The position numbers and the translations under genes were made by a program. The notes beneath the pieces were generated by a model, which was given only the letters and a program-made list of their open reading frames with translations, did not search any database and had not been told where the DNA came from. DNA of 64,000 nucleotides from Bacteroidales bacterium (GTDB lineage: Bacteria > Bacteroidota > Bacteroidia > Bacteroidales > G3-4614): assembly GCA_017559955.1 (NCBI GenBank), contig JAFYPQ010000020.1:1-64000 (forward strand), given 5' to 3'. How positions within the stretch are numbered: position 1 is the first letter of the stretch; each line of letters starts with the position of its first letter. Below are positions 53,146 to 61,547 of this stretch, piece by piece.

Positions 53146-53272
53146 AAATATATATTGGGCCAATTAGTCTAATTAGTCCAATATTCCTCACTCTTAAAAA
53201 ATATTGTAGGAAACTTTATATTTCTCAATCGTTTGTTACTATATTTGTACAAAATAGATTAAACAACATATT

Positions 53273-54628
53273 ATGGAAGTAAGAAAATATATTGAAGAGA
53301 ACGAAGAGAGATTTCTTGAGGAACTTTTCTCTCTTATTCGAATTCCGAGTATCAGTGCTAAGTCGGAACATAAAGCTGATTTGTTGGCTTGTGCCGAAAG
53401 ATGGAAAACACTTTTAATTGAAGCAGGTGTGGATAAGGCAGAGATTATGCCTTCTGCCGGTAATCCGCTTGTGTATGCCGAGAAGTTTGTTGATGCTAAT
53501 GCAAAGACTATTCTTATATATTCGCACTACGACGTTATGCCGGCTGAGCCATTGGAACTTTGGAACTCTGACCCTTTTGAGCCTGTTGTAAAGGATGATA
53601 GAATTTGGGCTCGTGGTGCTGACGATGATAAGGGTCAGGCGATGATTCAGGTTAAGGCTTTTGAGTATGTCGTTAAAAATAATCTGCTTAAAAATAATAT
53701 CAAGTTTATTTTTGAGGGCGAAGAGGAGATTGGCTCCCCAAGCCTCAATGCTTTTTTGAAAGAGCACAAAGAGCTTTTAAAAGCCGATGTTATTTTGGTT
53801 TCGGATACAAGTATGCTGAGTGCAGAGTTACCTTCTCTTACTACCGGTTTGAGAGGTTTGGCTTATTGGCAGGTTGAGGTTACAGGCCCCAACAGAGATT
53901 TGCACTCTGGGCACTTCGGCGGTGCAGTGGCAAACCCCATTAATGTACTTTGCGAAATGATTGCCAAGATGACCGACGAGGATGGCAGGATTACTATGCC
54001 GGGATTTTATGATGATGTTGAAGAGCTTTCGAAAGAGGAACGAGAGATGATTGCCTCTATACCCTTCGATGAAGAGGGATACAAAAAAGCCATAGGAGTT
54101 AAGGCTCTTCGTGGGGAGAAGGGTTATGCTACTCTTGAACGCAACAGTTGCCGACCATCGTTTGATGTGTGCGGTATTTGGGGAGGATATATCCAAGAGG
54201 GCAGTAAAACAGTTCTTCCTTCAAAAGCATACGCTAAAGTATCTTGTAGATTGGTCGCTCACCAAGAGCATAACAAAATTTCAAAGATGTTTGAAGAGTA
54301 CTTCACATCTATTGCTCCTGACTGCGTAGAGGTTAAGGTTACTCCTTCGCATGGAGGTGAGGGTTATGTTTGTCCTATCACTCTTCCTGCTTATAAAGCT
54401 GCTGAGAAAGGTTTTGAAAAGGCTTTCGGCAAAAAGCCTCTTGCTGTTCGCCGAGGTGGCAGCATACCTATCATTAGCGACTTCGAGAAGATTTTAGGCA
54501 TTAAAACTATTCTTATGGGATTTGGTTTAGAGAGCGACGCTATTCACTCGCCTAACGAAAATTTCAGATTGGATATTTTCAGAAAAGGTATAGAGGCGGT
54601 TATCGAGTTTCATAAGAACTTTGAATAA
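53273..54628 (+). CDS. M20 family metallopeptidase (dipeptidase-like)
   Basis: 451 residues of the M20 fold with a bacterial dimerisation domain. Zinc ligands are in IYSHYDVMP and WARGADDDKGQ. The catalytic Glu is in FEGEEEIGSPS, and later ligands are in VSDTSM and near the C-terminus (ESDAIHSPNENF). LHSGHFGG is typical of the dipeptidase/CNDP-like branch (M20A/F), so it probably cleaves dipeptides in the cytoplasm; exact specificity is unknown. A TATATTTG -7 box lies at 53240-53247, and a terminator follows the gene. Confidence 0.9.
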   Translation: MEVRKYIEENEERFLEELFSLIRIPSISAKSEHKADLLACAERWKTLLIEAGVDKAEIMPSAGNPLVYAEKFVDANAKTILIYSHYDVMPAEPLELWNSDPFEPVVKDDRIWARGADDDKGQAMIQVKAFEYVVKNNLLKNNIKFIFEGEEEIGSPSLNAFLKEHKELLKADVILVSDTSMLSAELPSLTTGLRGLAYWQVEVTGPNRDLHSGHFGGAVANPINVLCEMIAKMTDEDGRITMPGFYDDVEELSKEEREMIASIPFDEEGYKKAIGVKALRGEKGYATLERNSCRPSFDVCGIWGGYIQEGSKTVLPSKAYAKVSCRLVAHQEHNKISKMFEEYFTSIAPDCVEVKVTPSHGGEGYVCPITLPAYKAAEKGFEKAFGKKPLAVRRGGSIPIISDFEKILGIKTILMGFGLESDAIHSPNENFRLDIFRKGIEAVIEFHKNFE

Positions 54629-54654
54629 GAGATACAACCTTATATCGCAAAAAC

Positions 54655-54688
54655 AAATGGCAGCCGTTTCTCAACGACTGCCATTTTT
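54655..54688 (+). terminator. Terminator of the M20 peptidase gene
   Basis: AAATGGCAG (54655-54663) pairs with CTGCCATTT (54678-54686), with CGTT/AACG continuing inward, then a T run. Confidence 0.85.
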
Positions 54689-54908
54689 AATTTAACCTTA
54701 AATCTAATACTATGAAAAACATTACAAATATATGTTGTAGTTTGATAAGTTTTATTTACAATATAGTTAATAATTGTTAATTATACTATCTTTTGTAGTA
54801 GTTTTTAATAATAATCGTATTCAATACTACATTTTACAACTTTTTAATTCGATTTTATTATATTTTATAGATATCCCCAATGCAGAGCTACATCTTAAAT
54901 ATGCAAAT
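54689..54908. other. Spacer with a 22-codon reading frame
   Basis: AT-rich spacer between the M20 peptidase and the PCMD gene. Bases 54690-54711 (TTAACCTTAAATCTAATACT) look like a standard Bacteroidales gene leader and run into ATGAAAAAC. That frame (54712-54780, MKNITNICCSLISFIYNIVN then NC) stops after 22 codons. It may be a decayed gene start or a very short membrane peptide. Nothing else is seen. Confidence 0.4.
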
Positions 54909-54936
54909 AAAAAAATCCCTGATATCAGGGATTTTT
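54909..54936 (-). terminator. Terminator of the PCMD gene
   Basis: A perfect palindrome, AAAAATCCCTGAT/ATCAGGGATTTTT (54911-54936), with a T run on the minus strand. Confidence 0.85.
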
Positions 54937-54955
54937 CATCGTTCTTGTATATCTG

Positions 54956-55924
54956 TTATTTATCGTAAACCAATTCTACGTTATCGACCCAAAACACACT
55001 TCCTACTGTTCCGATGTATGGACCTAAATCACTTGAAGAAATTTTTAAGACAAGATGTGTAGGTTTCACACCTGCCTCTGCCCAACCTACTTCTTGCACG
55101 GGAACCATCTTCCCTTTGCTATTGGTTGTGTAATATGGATTGGGTGATGATGAATTTATTAATCCCATATAACTTTTAAAGTATGGTTCTTTTGTTATAT
55201 TTCCATAACGTACGGGGATTTGATAGTCGTTAACCCAATCCAATACGTTTTTCCCAAATTTTTCTACTGCAGTTCCTACTCGTTTTGCATATACGTTTCC
55301 TTCGGCGTCTTCCCAACGATGTATAAGAAGCATCATAACCTCTGCGTTATCTGTTCCCGAAAGTTTGGTTACTTTTGTTCCGCCTGATGCTTTATATACT
55401 TGAGTAGCCCTCTTTGTCTTATAGTCGAATTGTATGGCTGACGGGCAAGAAGTAAATGGAATACCTTGATCTAATTTAGACATTGGGTCTTTTGCCGATT
55501 TAACAGGTTCTTGCATCCCCCCCAAATATATTGAGCCTGATGCGACTACAACTATATTTACAAATCCTATCGCCTTGCAACGCTCCTCTACAACCTCTAA
55601 TCTTGCACAATAGCCGTTTCCCCTCTTCTCGGGGAATACAGAACAACTTGTTTTCACTATTCCTACGGGCGATGCCAATACGTTCGACGATGCCCATGGA
55701 GATATATTGTTTCTTGTATATGGTATCGCACCTTTCTTCTCTGCAGTTGGAGCCAAATCGTATAACTTCTTAGTATCTCCACCCAATAAGAACGATTCTT
55801 TTATTATTCGTGTTTGCCATTGTTCCATATCGCCAAAGGGAATTTTCTCTACTCGTTGAGCAAATACACCTTGAACCATAAGTATATATGCGAGAACCAA
55901 CCCTACTTTAAATACTCTTTTCAT
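54956..55924 (-). CDS. Secreted PCMD domain protein
   Basis: 322 residues. A signal peptide (VGLVLAYILMVQGVFAQ) is followed by a single PCMD-like jelly roll (IPFGDMEQWQTRIIKESFLL; AIQFDYKTKRATQ; ending GSVFWVDNVELVYDK). PCMD domains are common in gut Bacteroidales carbohydrate-related surface proteins; no catalytic residues are known. It lacks a T9SS tail and a lipobox, so it is probably periplasmic or released. It has a full promoter upstream and its own terminator. It is not in a polysaccharide utilisation locus here. Confidence 0.82.
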   Translation of the reverse strand: MKRVFKVGLVLAYILMVQGVFAQRVEKIPFGDMEQWQTRIIKESFLLGGDTKKLYDLAPTAEKKGAIPYTRNNISPWASSNVLASPVGIVKTSCSVFPEKRGNGYCARLEVVEERCKAIGFVNIVVVASGSIYLGGMQEPVKSAKDPMSKLDQGIPFTSCPSAIQFDYKTKRATQVYKASGGTKVTKLSGTDNAEVMMLLIHRWEDAEGNVYAKRVGTAVEKFGKNVLDWVNDYQIPVRYGNITKEPYFKSYMGLINSSSPNPYYTTNSKGKMVPVQEVGWAEAGVKPTHLVLKISSSDLGPYIGTVGSVFWVDNVELVYDK

Positions 55925-55949
55925 AGTTTTTATTTACATATTTCAGCCA

Positions 55950-55980
55950 CAAAAATAACCATTCTAAATGTTTTATACAA
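55950..55980 (-). promoter_or_regulatory. Promoter of the PCMD gene
   Basis: Minus strand: TTG (55978-55980), 20 bases, TATTTTTG (55950-55957). Confidence 0.6.
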
Positions 55981-56043
55981 GTAGTGATTGCATTTGTTAT
56001 GTTTTATACTTCTCAATAATTCTTAAATTTAGACAATTAAAAC

Positions 56044-56074
56044 TTGGGGAAGTTGCATATTTTGGTTATTTTTG
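56044..56074 (+). promoter_or_regulatory. Promoter of fabD
   Basis: TTG (56044-56046), 20 bases, TATTTTTG (56067-56074). Start predicted near 56081. Confidence 0.6.
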
Positions 56075-56117
56075 TGAAAATTTTCAGACCAATTTTGTAA
56101 CTATATAACTATATTTT

Positions 56118-56999
56118 ATGAAAGCATACGTATTTCCCGGACAGGGTTCGCAATTTCCCGGAATGGGCAAAGATTTATACGAAAACAATAGCGAAGCTAA
56201 AGCTATGTTCGACAAAGCCAACGAAATTTTAGGCTTTGACATCGCAGATATTATGTTTAATGGCACAGAAGAGGATCTTAGACAAACCAAAGTTACTCAA
56301 CCAGCCGTTTTCTTATACTCTGTTGCTTTAGCCAAAAGTTTGGGAGAGGAGTTTAAACCCGATATGACAGCAGGTCACTCTCTTGGCGAGTTCTCTGCTT
56401 TGGTTGCTGCCGAAGCTCTATCTTTTGAAGAGGGTCTTAAACTTGTTGCCGCTCGTGCTTCGGCAATGCAAAAGGCTTGCGAAATGACTCCTTCGACAAT
56501 GGCTGCCGTTCTTAAACTTTCTGACGAGGTTGTTGAAGAGATTTGTGCTGAGGTTAAAGAGGGTATTGTTGTTGCAGCAAACTATAACTGCCCCGGACAA
56601 GTTGTTATTTCGGGCGAGGAGGCAGCTATCGATGCCGCTTGTCAAAAACTTTTGGAGGCAGGAGCAAAACGTGCCCTTAAACTTAAAGTAGGAGGTGCTT
56701 TCCACTCTCCATTAATGGAGCCTGCAAGAGCCGAGCTTGCCGCTGCTATTGAGAAAGCCGAATTTAAAACGCCTAAATGTCCGATATATCAAAACGTTAC
56801 TGCTCAGGCAGAGACTAATCCCGATATCATCAAAGAGAATTTGGTTGCCCAATTAACCGCTCCTGTTAAATGGACTCAATCGGTTATGAATATGATAAAC
56901 GATGGTGCTGTTTCATTTACAGAGGTTGGACCCGGTAACGTTCTTCAAGGTTTGGTTTCAAAGATAAACAATACAGTTGAAGTTAATGGAGTTAAATAA
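56118..56999 (+). CDS. fabD: Malonyl-CoA:ACP transacylase
   Basis: 293 residues. It transfers malonyl from CoA to acyl carrier protein for fatty acid synthesis. The N-terminal oxyanion motif is FPGQGSQFPGMG. The nucleophile Ser88 is in TAGHSLGEFSA, the catalytic His is in GGAFHSPLM, and the C-terminal EVGPGNVLQGLV is typical. It is monocistronic, with its own promoter and terminator; the other fab genes are elsewhere. Confidence 0.96.
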   Translation: MKAYVFPGQGSQFPGMGKDLYENNSEAKAMFDKANEILGFDIADIMFNGTEEDLRQTKVTQPAVFLYSVALAKSLGEEFKPDMTAGHSLGEFSALVAAEALSFEEGLKLVAARASAMQKACEMTPSTMAAVLKLSDEVVEEICAEVKEGIVVAANYNCPGQVVISGEEAAIDAACQKLLEAGAKRALKLKVGGAFHSPLMEPARAELAAAIEKAEFKTPKCPIYQNVTAQAETNPDIIKENLVAQLTAPVKWTQSVMNMINDGAVSFTEVGPGNVLQGLVSKINNTVEVNGVK

Positions 57000-57020
57000 C
57001 AACATCTCCTTGATGCAAAA

Positions 57021-57060
57021 AATATACCCTTCACGCAAAAAACGTGAAGGGTATATTTTT
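57021..57060. terminator. Bidirectional terminator between fabD and the DUF3127 gene
   Basis: A 15-bp perfect stem, AATATACCCTTCACG with CGTGAAGGGTATATT, with a 7-base loop and flanking A and T runs. Confidence 0.92.
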
Positions 57061-57071
57061 ATAACAATTTA

Positions 57072-57413
57072 TTAGAATGGTAAATCGTCGCTCTCAGGTT
57101 GAGGTTCAAATGTTGGCATCGGTGCAGGAGCGGGAGCTGATTGTGCAGTTGCTTTCTCAACCTTCCACGCATTTATGTTTGTGTACCAACGTCCGTTATA
57201 TTCACGACTTTCAATATCGATATTTGCAACAATTTCGTCATTAACTGCAACAGGATATTGATCTACTCTATCACCAAAGAGTGTCATACATATTTTCTTA
57301 GGAAATTGCTCTTGTGTTTCAATTACAAACTCCTGTTTTTTCCATTGATTTCCTGCGGCACTTGTTCCACTTTGTTGTGGCAATACTACTACTACTTTTC
57401 CTTTAATTTCCAT
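57072..57413 (-). CDS. DUF3127 family OB-fold protein (SSB-like)
   Basis: 113 residues from MEIKGKVVVVLPQQSGTSAA. The core (KKQEFVIETQEQFPKKICMT, EIVANIDIESREYNGRWYTN) resembles a single OB fold, and the acidic Pro-rich tail ends DDLPF, like the protein-interaction tip of single-stranded DNA-binding proteins. A DNA-binding role is plausible but unproven. The in-frame start at 57464 lies in the promoter and is rejected. Confidence 0.85.
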   Translation of the reverse strand: MEIKGKVVVVLPQQSGTSAAGNQWKKQEFVIETQEQFPKKICMTLFGDRVDQYPVAVNDEIVANIDIESREYNGRWYTNINAWKVEKATAQSAPAPAPMPTFEPQPESDDLPF

Positions 57414-57434
57414 CTCTTTTTTGATTTTATGATG

Positions 57435-57464
57435 CGAAGTTAACCAAAAGTGAGGGTTATACAA
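57435..57464 (-). promoter_or_regulatory. Promoter of the DUF3127 gene
   Basis: Minus strand: TTG (57462-57464), 19 bases, TAACTTCG (57435-57442), the TTCG variant. Confidence 0.55.
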
Positions 57465-57503
57465 AATTTATTTACTACTTTCGCATAATAAAGTTATACG
57501 GGT

Positions 57504-58583
57504 ATGAACAGTTCGGTAAATGATGAGATTTTTTATGATGCATTATCCCTTTTAAAAGAGATGATTAAAACCCCCTCTGTCAGCAGAGAGGAGAGCAAAG
57601 TTGCTGATTTGCTTCTTAATTTCTTTAAGGAAAAACTTGGCTTTTGCAACATAAACCGCATCGAGAACAATATTTGGATTGCAAGTAAAAATTTCGATTC
57701 ATCAAAACCCTCTATTCTGCTTAACTCCCACATAGACACGGTAAAACCCGTTGACGGATGGATTAGAGATCCCTATTCTGCCGAGACAGAGGGTGATTTT
57801 ATTTACGGATTGGGAAGCAACGATGCAGGTGCTTCGGTTGTAGCATTATTGTCTGCATTCAGAGTTTTAATAGAGACCGAACAAAAATACAATCTGATTT
57901 TTGCCGTTTCGGCCGAAGAGGAGGTCTCGGGAAAAAACGGAATGGAACTGTTAATTAAAGAGTTGCCAAAGATATATTTTGCCATTGTAGGCGAACCTAC
58001 AGGTATGCAACCTGCCGCTGCCGAAAAAGGTCTTATGGTTTTAGACTGCTCGGTTAAAGGTGTTTCGGGTCATGCTGCAAGAAATGAAGGGGTGAATGCT
58101 ATATACAAGGCTATCGATATTATTAATGGAATTAAGAACTATAAATTCAAAAAGGTCTCAAATCTGTTGGGAGAAGTAAAACTAACCGTAACAGGGATTA
58201 ATGCAGGCACACAACATAATGTTATCCCCGACATTTGCTCGTTTATGATTGATGTAAGACCTAATGGTTTATACTCTAACATTGAAATTTTAGAGATATT
58301 AAAGAGCGAGTTTCCTGAGTGCGAGATTATTCCTCGTTCGACAAGATTAAATTCTTCGAGTATAGATATAAACCATCCTTTTATTAAACGTTGCGAGATA
58401 TTAGGTTTAGAGTCATTCGGCTCTCCTACTCTTTCCGACCAAGCCCTTATCCCCTATCCTTCGGTTAAGATAGGACCCGGTAATTCTGCCCGCTCGCATA
58501 CTGCCGACGAATATATATGCTGCGACGAAATAAGAGAGTCCATAGAACTTTACATAAAGCTTCTTGACGGGCTTCAACTATAA
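57504..58583 (+). CDS. argE: M20 family N-acyl-amino-acid deacylase, ArgE of Bacteroidales
   Basis: 359 residues, colinear with the Bacteroides protein annotated as acetylornithine deacetylase. Marks are LLNSHIDTVKPVDGW, YGLGSNDAGAS, SAEEEVSGKNG, IVGEPTGMQPAAAEKG, GTQHNVIPD and SPTLSDQALIPYPSVKIGPG. The zinc ligands and catalytic Glu are in place. In Bacteroidales, which carbamoylate succinylornithine (argF' at 4372), this enzyme is expected to remove succinyl from N-succinylcitrulline; that substrate is an inference. A TACTTTCG box (57476-57483) is a weak promoter candidate. Confidence 0.88.
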   Translation: MNSSVNDEIFYDALSLLKEMIKTPSVSREESKVADLLLNFFKEKLGFCNINRIENNIWIASKNFDSSKPSILLNSHIDTVKPVDGWIRDPYSAETEGDFIYGLGSNDAGASVVALLSAFRVLIETEQKYNLIFAVSAEEEVSGKNGMELLIKELPKIYFAIVGEPTGMQPAAAEKGLMVLDCSVKGVSGHAARNEGVNAIYKAIDIINGIKNYKFKKVSNLLGEVKLTVTGINAGTQHNVIPDICSFMIDVRPNGLYSNIEILEILKSEFPECEIIPRSTRLNSSSIDINHPFIKRCEILGLESFGSPTLSDQALIPYPSVKIGPGNSARSHTADEYICCDEIRESIELYIKLLDGLQL

Positions 58584-58654
58584 AGCAATCAAGATTTGCT
58601 GTTTGAATTTTATCAAATAAGTTAGCCCCTTACATCAAAAAAGAGTCTCGGATT

Positions 58655-59683
58655 CTATAAACTCAAAAAGTAGTTTGTAAATAGGTTCTTTATTTTCGAC
58701 TTTTTATACTCCTTGCAGGCAATAAGTTTGCAAGGATTTTTTGTTGCCTTGCGAAGCATTCTGTATCTTAAACTATATTTTGCTTTACGCAAGGGATATA
58801 ACTCCATACTTTCCAATTTTTGCAGTGCCTCCTCTATAAAATCGTTGTTATAATCGAGAGCTATCAATCGACGTATCAGGCGTGCAGTCAGAAGGTCTAA
58901 CTTACGTTCCAACCCCTCTTCCGACAATGGATCGCCCAACATAAAACCAAACTTTTGCAACTCTGTTATTACATCCAACAACTGCTTAACAAACAACTCC
59001 TGATGTGTTTCGTCGGGTTTGTTTGTGAGCGATGTAGGTATGGCGTAATGATAATAATATAGCTGAGTTGGTATAAATGTTACCTTTTCTGCCAAACAAA
59101 ATGCCTTTATTAAAAAGTATTCGTTATCGTGAATATTCTTCTCAATAAATTTCAGGCTATTCTCCAATAAGAATTTACGTCGATAAACATATCCCCACAA
59201 TACACTTTGCGGTGCTTGAATATTCATATACTCCGCCCCGCTCATCTCTCTGCAATAGGGGAATATCTTTTTTGTTACAACGGATCGATTTCCCTCTTCA
59301 TCAACTTTCAAATAGTCAAAACCTATTATATCCTGCTCATACATTGGCAGCAATGTATTTACGAAATGCGATAAGTTTTTTGAATTTAAATGGTCGTCTA
59401 TATCTACAAACATTATATAACGACCTTTGGCATAATTAAGTCCTAAATTTCTTGCTCCTCCCGGACCTGATTTTTGACGGCGATAAACTTTTAATTGTGG
59501 TATATCTTCGCTTAATTCATTTAAAATTGCTTGCGTTGCATCGGTAGAGGAGTCATCTATTGCTATTATTTCGAACGAATCCTCTTTTAATTTTGCCGAC
59601 ATTATGCTTTCAATACATCGGCTTATATATTTTTCGGCATTATATGCCGGTATTACTATCGATATTTCTAAATTGCTTTTCAT
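58655..59683 (-). CDS. Glycosyltransferase family 2
   Basis: 342 residues. GT-A fold with SIVIPAYNAEKYISRCI at the N-terminus, the nucleotide-sugar Asp in IAIDDSSTDAT, and the metal DxD-type motif FVDIDDHL. The C-terminal 100 residues are basic and helical. It builds a surface glycan; donor and acceptor are unknown. Its ATG overlaps the stop of the upstream glycosyltransferase gene by 4 bases, so the two are translationally coupled. No terminator is seen behind it. Confidence 0.9.
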   Translation of the reverse strand: MKSNLEISIVIPAYNAEKYISRCIESIMSAKLKEDSFEIIAIDDSSTDATQAILNELSEDIPQLKVYRRQKSGPGGARNLGLNYAKGRYIMFVDIDDHLNSKNLSHFVNTLLPMYEQDIIGFDYLKVDEEGNRSVVTKKIFPYCREMSGAEYMNIQAPQSVLWGYVYRRKFLLENSLKFIEKNIHDNEYFLIKAFCLAEKVTFIPTQLYYYHYAIPTSLTNKPDETHQELFVKQLLDVITELQKFGFMLGDPLSEEGLERKLDLLTARLIRRLIALDYNNDFIEEALQKLESMELYPLRKAKYSLRYRMLRKATKNPCKLIACKEYKKSKIKNLFTNYFLSL

Positions 59684-60642
59684 TTCAATTCTTTGAGTTT
59701 GACTTTCATTTTGTTTATTATTCTTCCTGCTCCTCTTCCCCCTAATACGGTATATAAGAAGAGTGAAGCTATTGTCAGATTTTGAAAAAATGTAAGTTCT
59801 ACTTTGCTTTTATATAGTTGTAGAGTTTGTCTCGATATCTCTTTCCCACCCTCTCTACGATAATGTGCCGCCAATATAGGTAATCGTCCGTATATTGAGG
59901 CAATTACACTCTCTTTCTCTGCAATATTACTATTTTTAACTGCATCTGCCGTTAGCATAACCGACTCTTTAAGAGCTTCAGCCGAGTGCAAATAGCCATT
60001 GCCGCTTATGCTTTTGGAATGTACCCTGATATTAACCAACGGAGCTCCGTCAATCCACTCTATTTGGGGATTGCGTAAAAATATTCTTACTCCGAGATTC
60101 CAATCCTGCCACCGTTTTATTCGTTCGTCCCAACCTCCGACACTATCATAAAACTCTCGTTTTATTGCATAACATTGGGTTGACAACATACAGTGCAAGA
60201 TTTGTTCTTTTATTTCGTTTGTAAACAAGTAGTGCCTTGTTCGCTTTTTTTTATATGAATAGTAGTGCTGTGCCTTAAATCCTACAATATCGGCTTTACT
60301 ATTCTTAAAATGCTCTACTATTAATGATATCGATTTAAAATTCGACAATGTATCATCATCGTTAAGAAACATCATATACGAAGCATCGGTAAGGGTTACT
60401 CCTTTGTTGCGTGCAGCACAAGCACCCTCTCTCTCCTCCTCGGCATATGTAACAATAAAATCATCATTTTCGTATGGCAACAAATACTTTTTTGCTTCAG
60501 AAATAGAGTTGTCCGTAGAGTTATTATCGACCAATATTAAGTGTAATGGTCGATACTCCTGACCCACTACCGAGCGTAAAGTATCTTTTATATACTTTTC
60601 TCGATTGTGTACCGGTATTATTACTGAAAAAAGATTATTCAT
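59680..60642 (-). CDS. Glycosyltransferase family 2
   Basis: 320 residues. SVIIPVHNREKYIKDTLRSV begins the GT-A fold. VDNNSTDNS and FLNDDDTLS give the nucleotide and metal sites, and GGWDERIKRWQDWNLGVRI is the acceptor-side ED/W motif region. It overlaps both neighbours (4 and 8 bases). A membrane-associated C-terminus (FFQNLTIASLFLYTVLGGRG) is possible. Confidence 0.9.
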   Translation of the reverse strand: MNNLFSVIIPVHNREKYIKDTLRSVVGQEYRPLHLILVDNNSTDNSISEAKKYLLPYENDDFIVTYAEEEREGACAARNKGVTLTDASYMMFLNDDDTLSNFKSISLIVEHFKNSKADIVGFKAQHYYSYKKKRTRHYLFTNEIKEQILHCMLSTQCYAIKREFYDSVGGWDERIKRWQDWNLGVRIFLRNPQIEWIDGAPLVNIRVHSKSISGNGYLHSAEALKESVMLTADAVKNSNIAEKESVIASIYGRLPILAAHYRREGGKEISRQTLQLYKSKVELTFFQNLTIASLFLYTVLGGRGAGRIINKMKVKLKELK

Positions 60643-61456
60643 TGCTTCTGTATTTTTGACGTGTACGACGTTCGTACATTACACCCCATATAGTATTCTT
60701 TAAAAGCGTATAAATATTTGAGCGACCTCGCAATGCCATAAACAGAGAGAACTTTATCATTCGTATATATGCCGAAATACCATATATATACGAAGATACG
60801 GCTCCTCTTGTTCGCAAACTTTTTTGCGTCAGATGATTTTTACCTGTCGATTGATATGGATGTTCAACAATATAGTAGGGATAGAAATCGACTTGTAACG
60901 ATTTATTAATACAATCTCTTATAAATATATCCTCTTCTCCTCGATCTAAATATTCAGAACCCAAGCCAAATCGTTCGTCAAAAAATATCTTGTCCTTTAC
61001 CTTAGCAACCCGCATAGCCATTTCGATAGATGAGGGATAGTAGCCTTTAAGTGCTTTATATTTGCATTTAGCCAAAGGATAACGTTTCATTGGAGGATCG
61101 GTATCCCTTGTCTTTATTTTGAACAAAGCGATGTCGGTTTGCGGATTTTTTGTAAACACCTCTATTATTTTATCGAGATATTCATCTGTATAAGCTACAT
61201 CATCATCTGCTATTAGTGCAATATCTCCGTCGGCATACTTCAAAGCATTGTTTCGATTTCGACTCAATCCTATCCCCTGTATAGGAATTATTTTTACATC
61301 CTTACGCTTAATATCCTCAGGAATATCAGCCAACATCTGCTCATTTGCATACTGATATGAAACAATATAACTTACATCCTCACGCTCAGGTAATAATAGA
61401 GATGACAAATTTGCCACCTTCTCATTATGTGTTGATATAAGGATGTTTAGTTTCAT
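60635..61456 (-). CDS. Glycosyltransferase (GT-A fold)
   Basis: 273 residues from MKLNILISTHNEKVANL. The N-terminus is less canonical than its two neighbours, but SRNRNNALKYADGDIALIAD and DDDVAYTDEY supply the nucleotide and metal sites, and ERFGLGSEYLDRGEEDIFIRD is the acceptor motif. The in-frame start at 61534 would add 26 non-matching residues. A TATATTTG box at 61493-61500 on the minus strand may be a promoter for the three glycosyltransferase genes. Confidence 0.86.
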   Translation of the reverse strand: MKLNILISTHNEKVANLSSLLLPEREDVSYIVSYQYANEQMLADIPEDIKRKDVKIIPIQGIGLSRNRNNALKYADGDIALIADDDVAYTDEYLDKIIEVFTKNPQTDIALFKIKTRDTDPPMKRYPLAKCKYKALKGYYPSSIEMAMRVAKVKDKIFFDERFGLGSEYLDRGEEDIFIRDCINKSLQVDFYPYYIVEHPYQSTGKNHLTQKSLRTRGAVSSYIYGISAYIRMIKFSLFMALRGRSNIYTLLKNTIWGVMYERRTRQKYRSNE

Positions 61457-61547
61457 ATTAGATATTTTGTTTGTAAAAATAGTAATTTTTGGCAAATATA
61501 TGAGTAAGCTAACGAGAATATATTTGCTGTTCATTACCGCAAATATT

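Larger units (their letters stand above)
52772..53239. other. Non-coding tract with tandem structured units behind tRNA-Lys
   Basis: About 470 bases with no protein gene. It holds two copies of a multi-helix element (52847-52936 and 53031-53119), a third copy of its first hairpin (53119-53145), a duplicate of the tRNA-Lys 3' end with its own terminator (52958-53012) and, at the end, AATTAGTC tandem nonamers (53161-53182) before the M20 peptidase gene. Two short minus-strand reading frames resemble each other only because they cross the repeat. Confidence 0.7.

Noticed and set aside
52890-53163. Two overlapping minus-strand reading frames of 60-61 codons behind tRNA-Lys
   Set aside because: Their similar protein strings (VLCATE and neighbours) arise because both cross copies of the structured element. 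They start inside hairpins and have no promoter or family resemblance.
53161-53182. AATTAGTC tandem nonamers as a start of a CRISPR or iteron array
   Set aside because: Only two imperfect units, no spacers, no replication or Cas genes nearby.
58655-61456. Capsule or O-antigen biosynthesis cluster
   Set aside because: Only three glycosyltransferases are present; no flippase, polymerase, chain-length regulator or sugar-nucleotide genes accompany them in the window.
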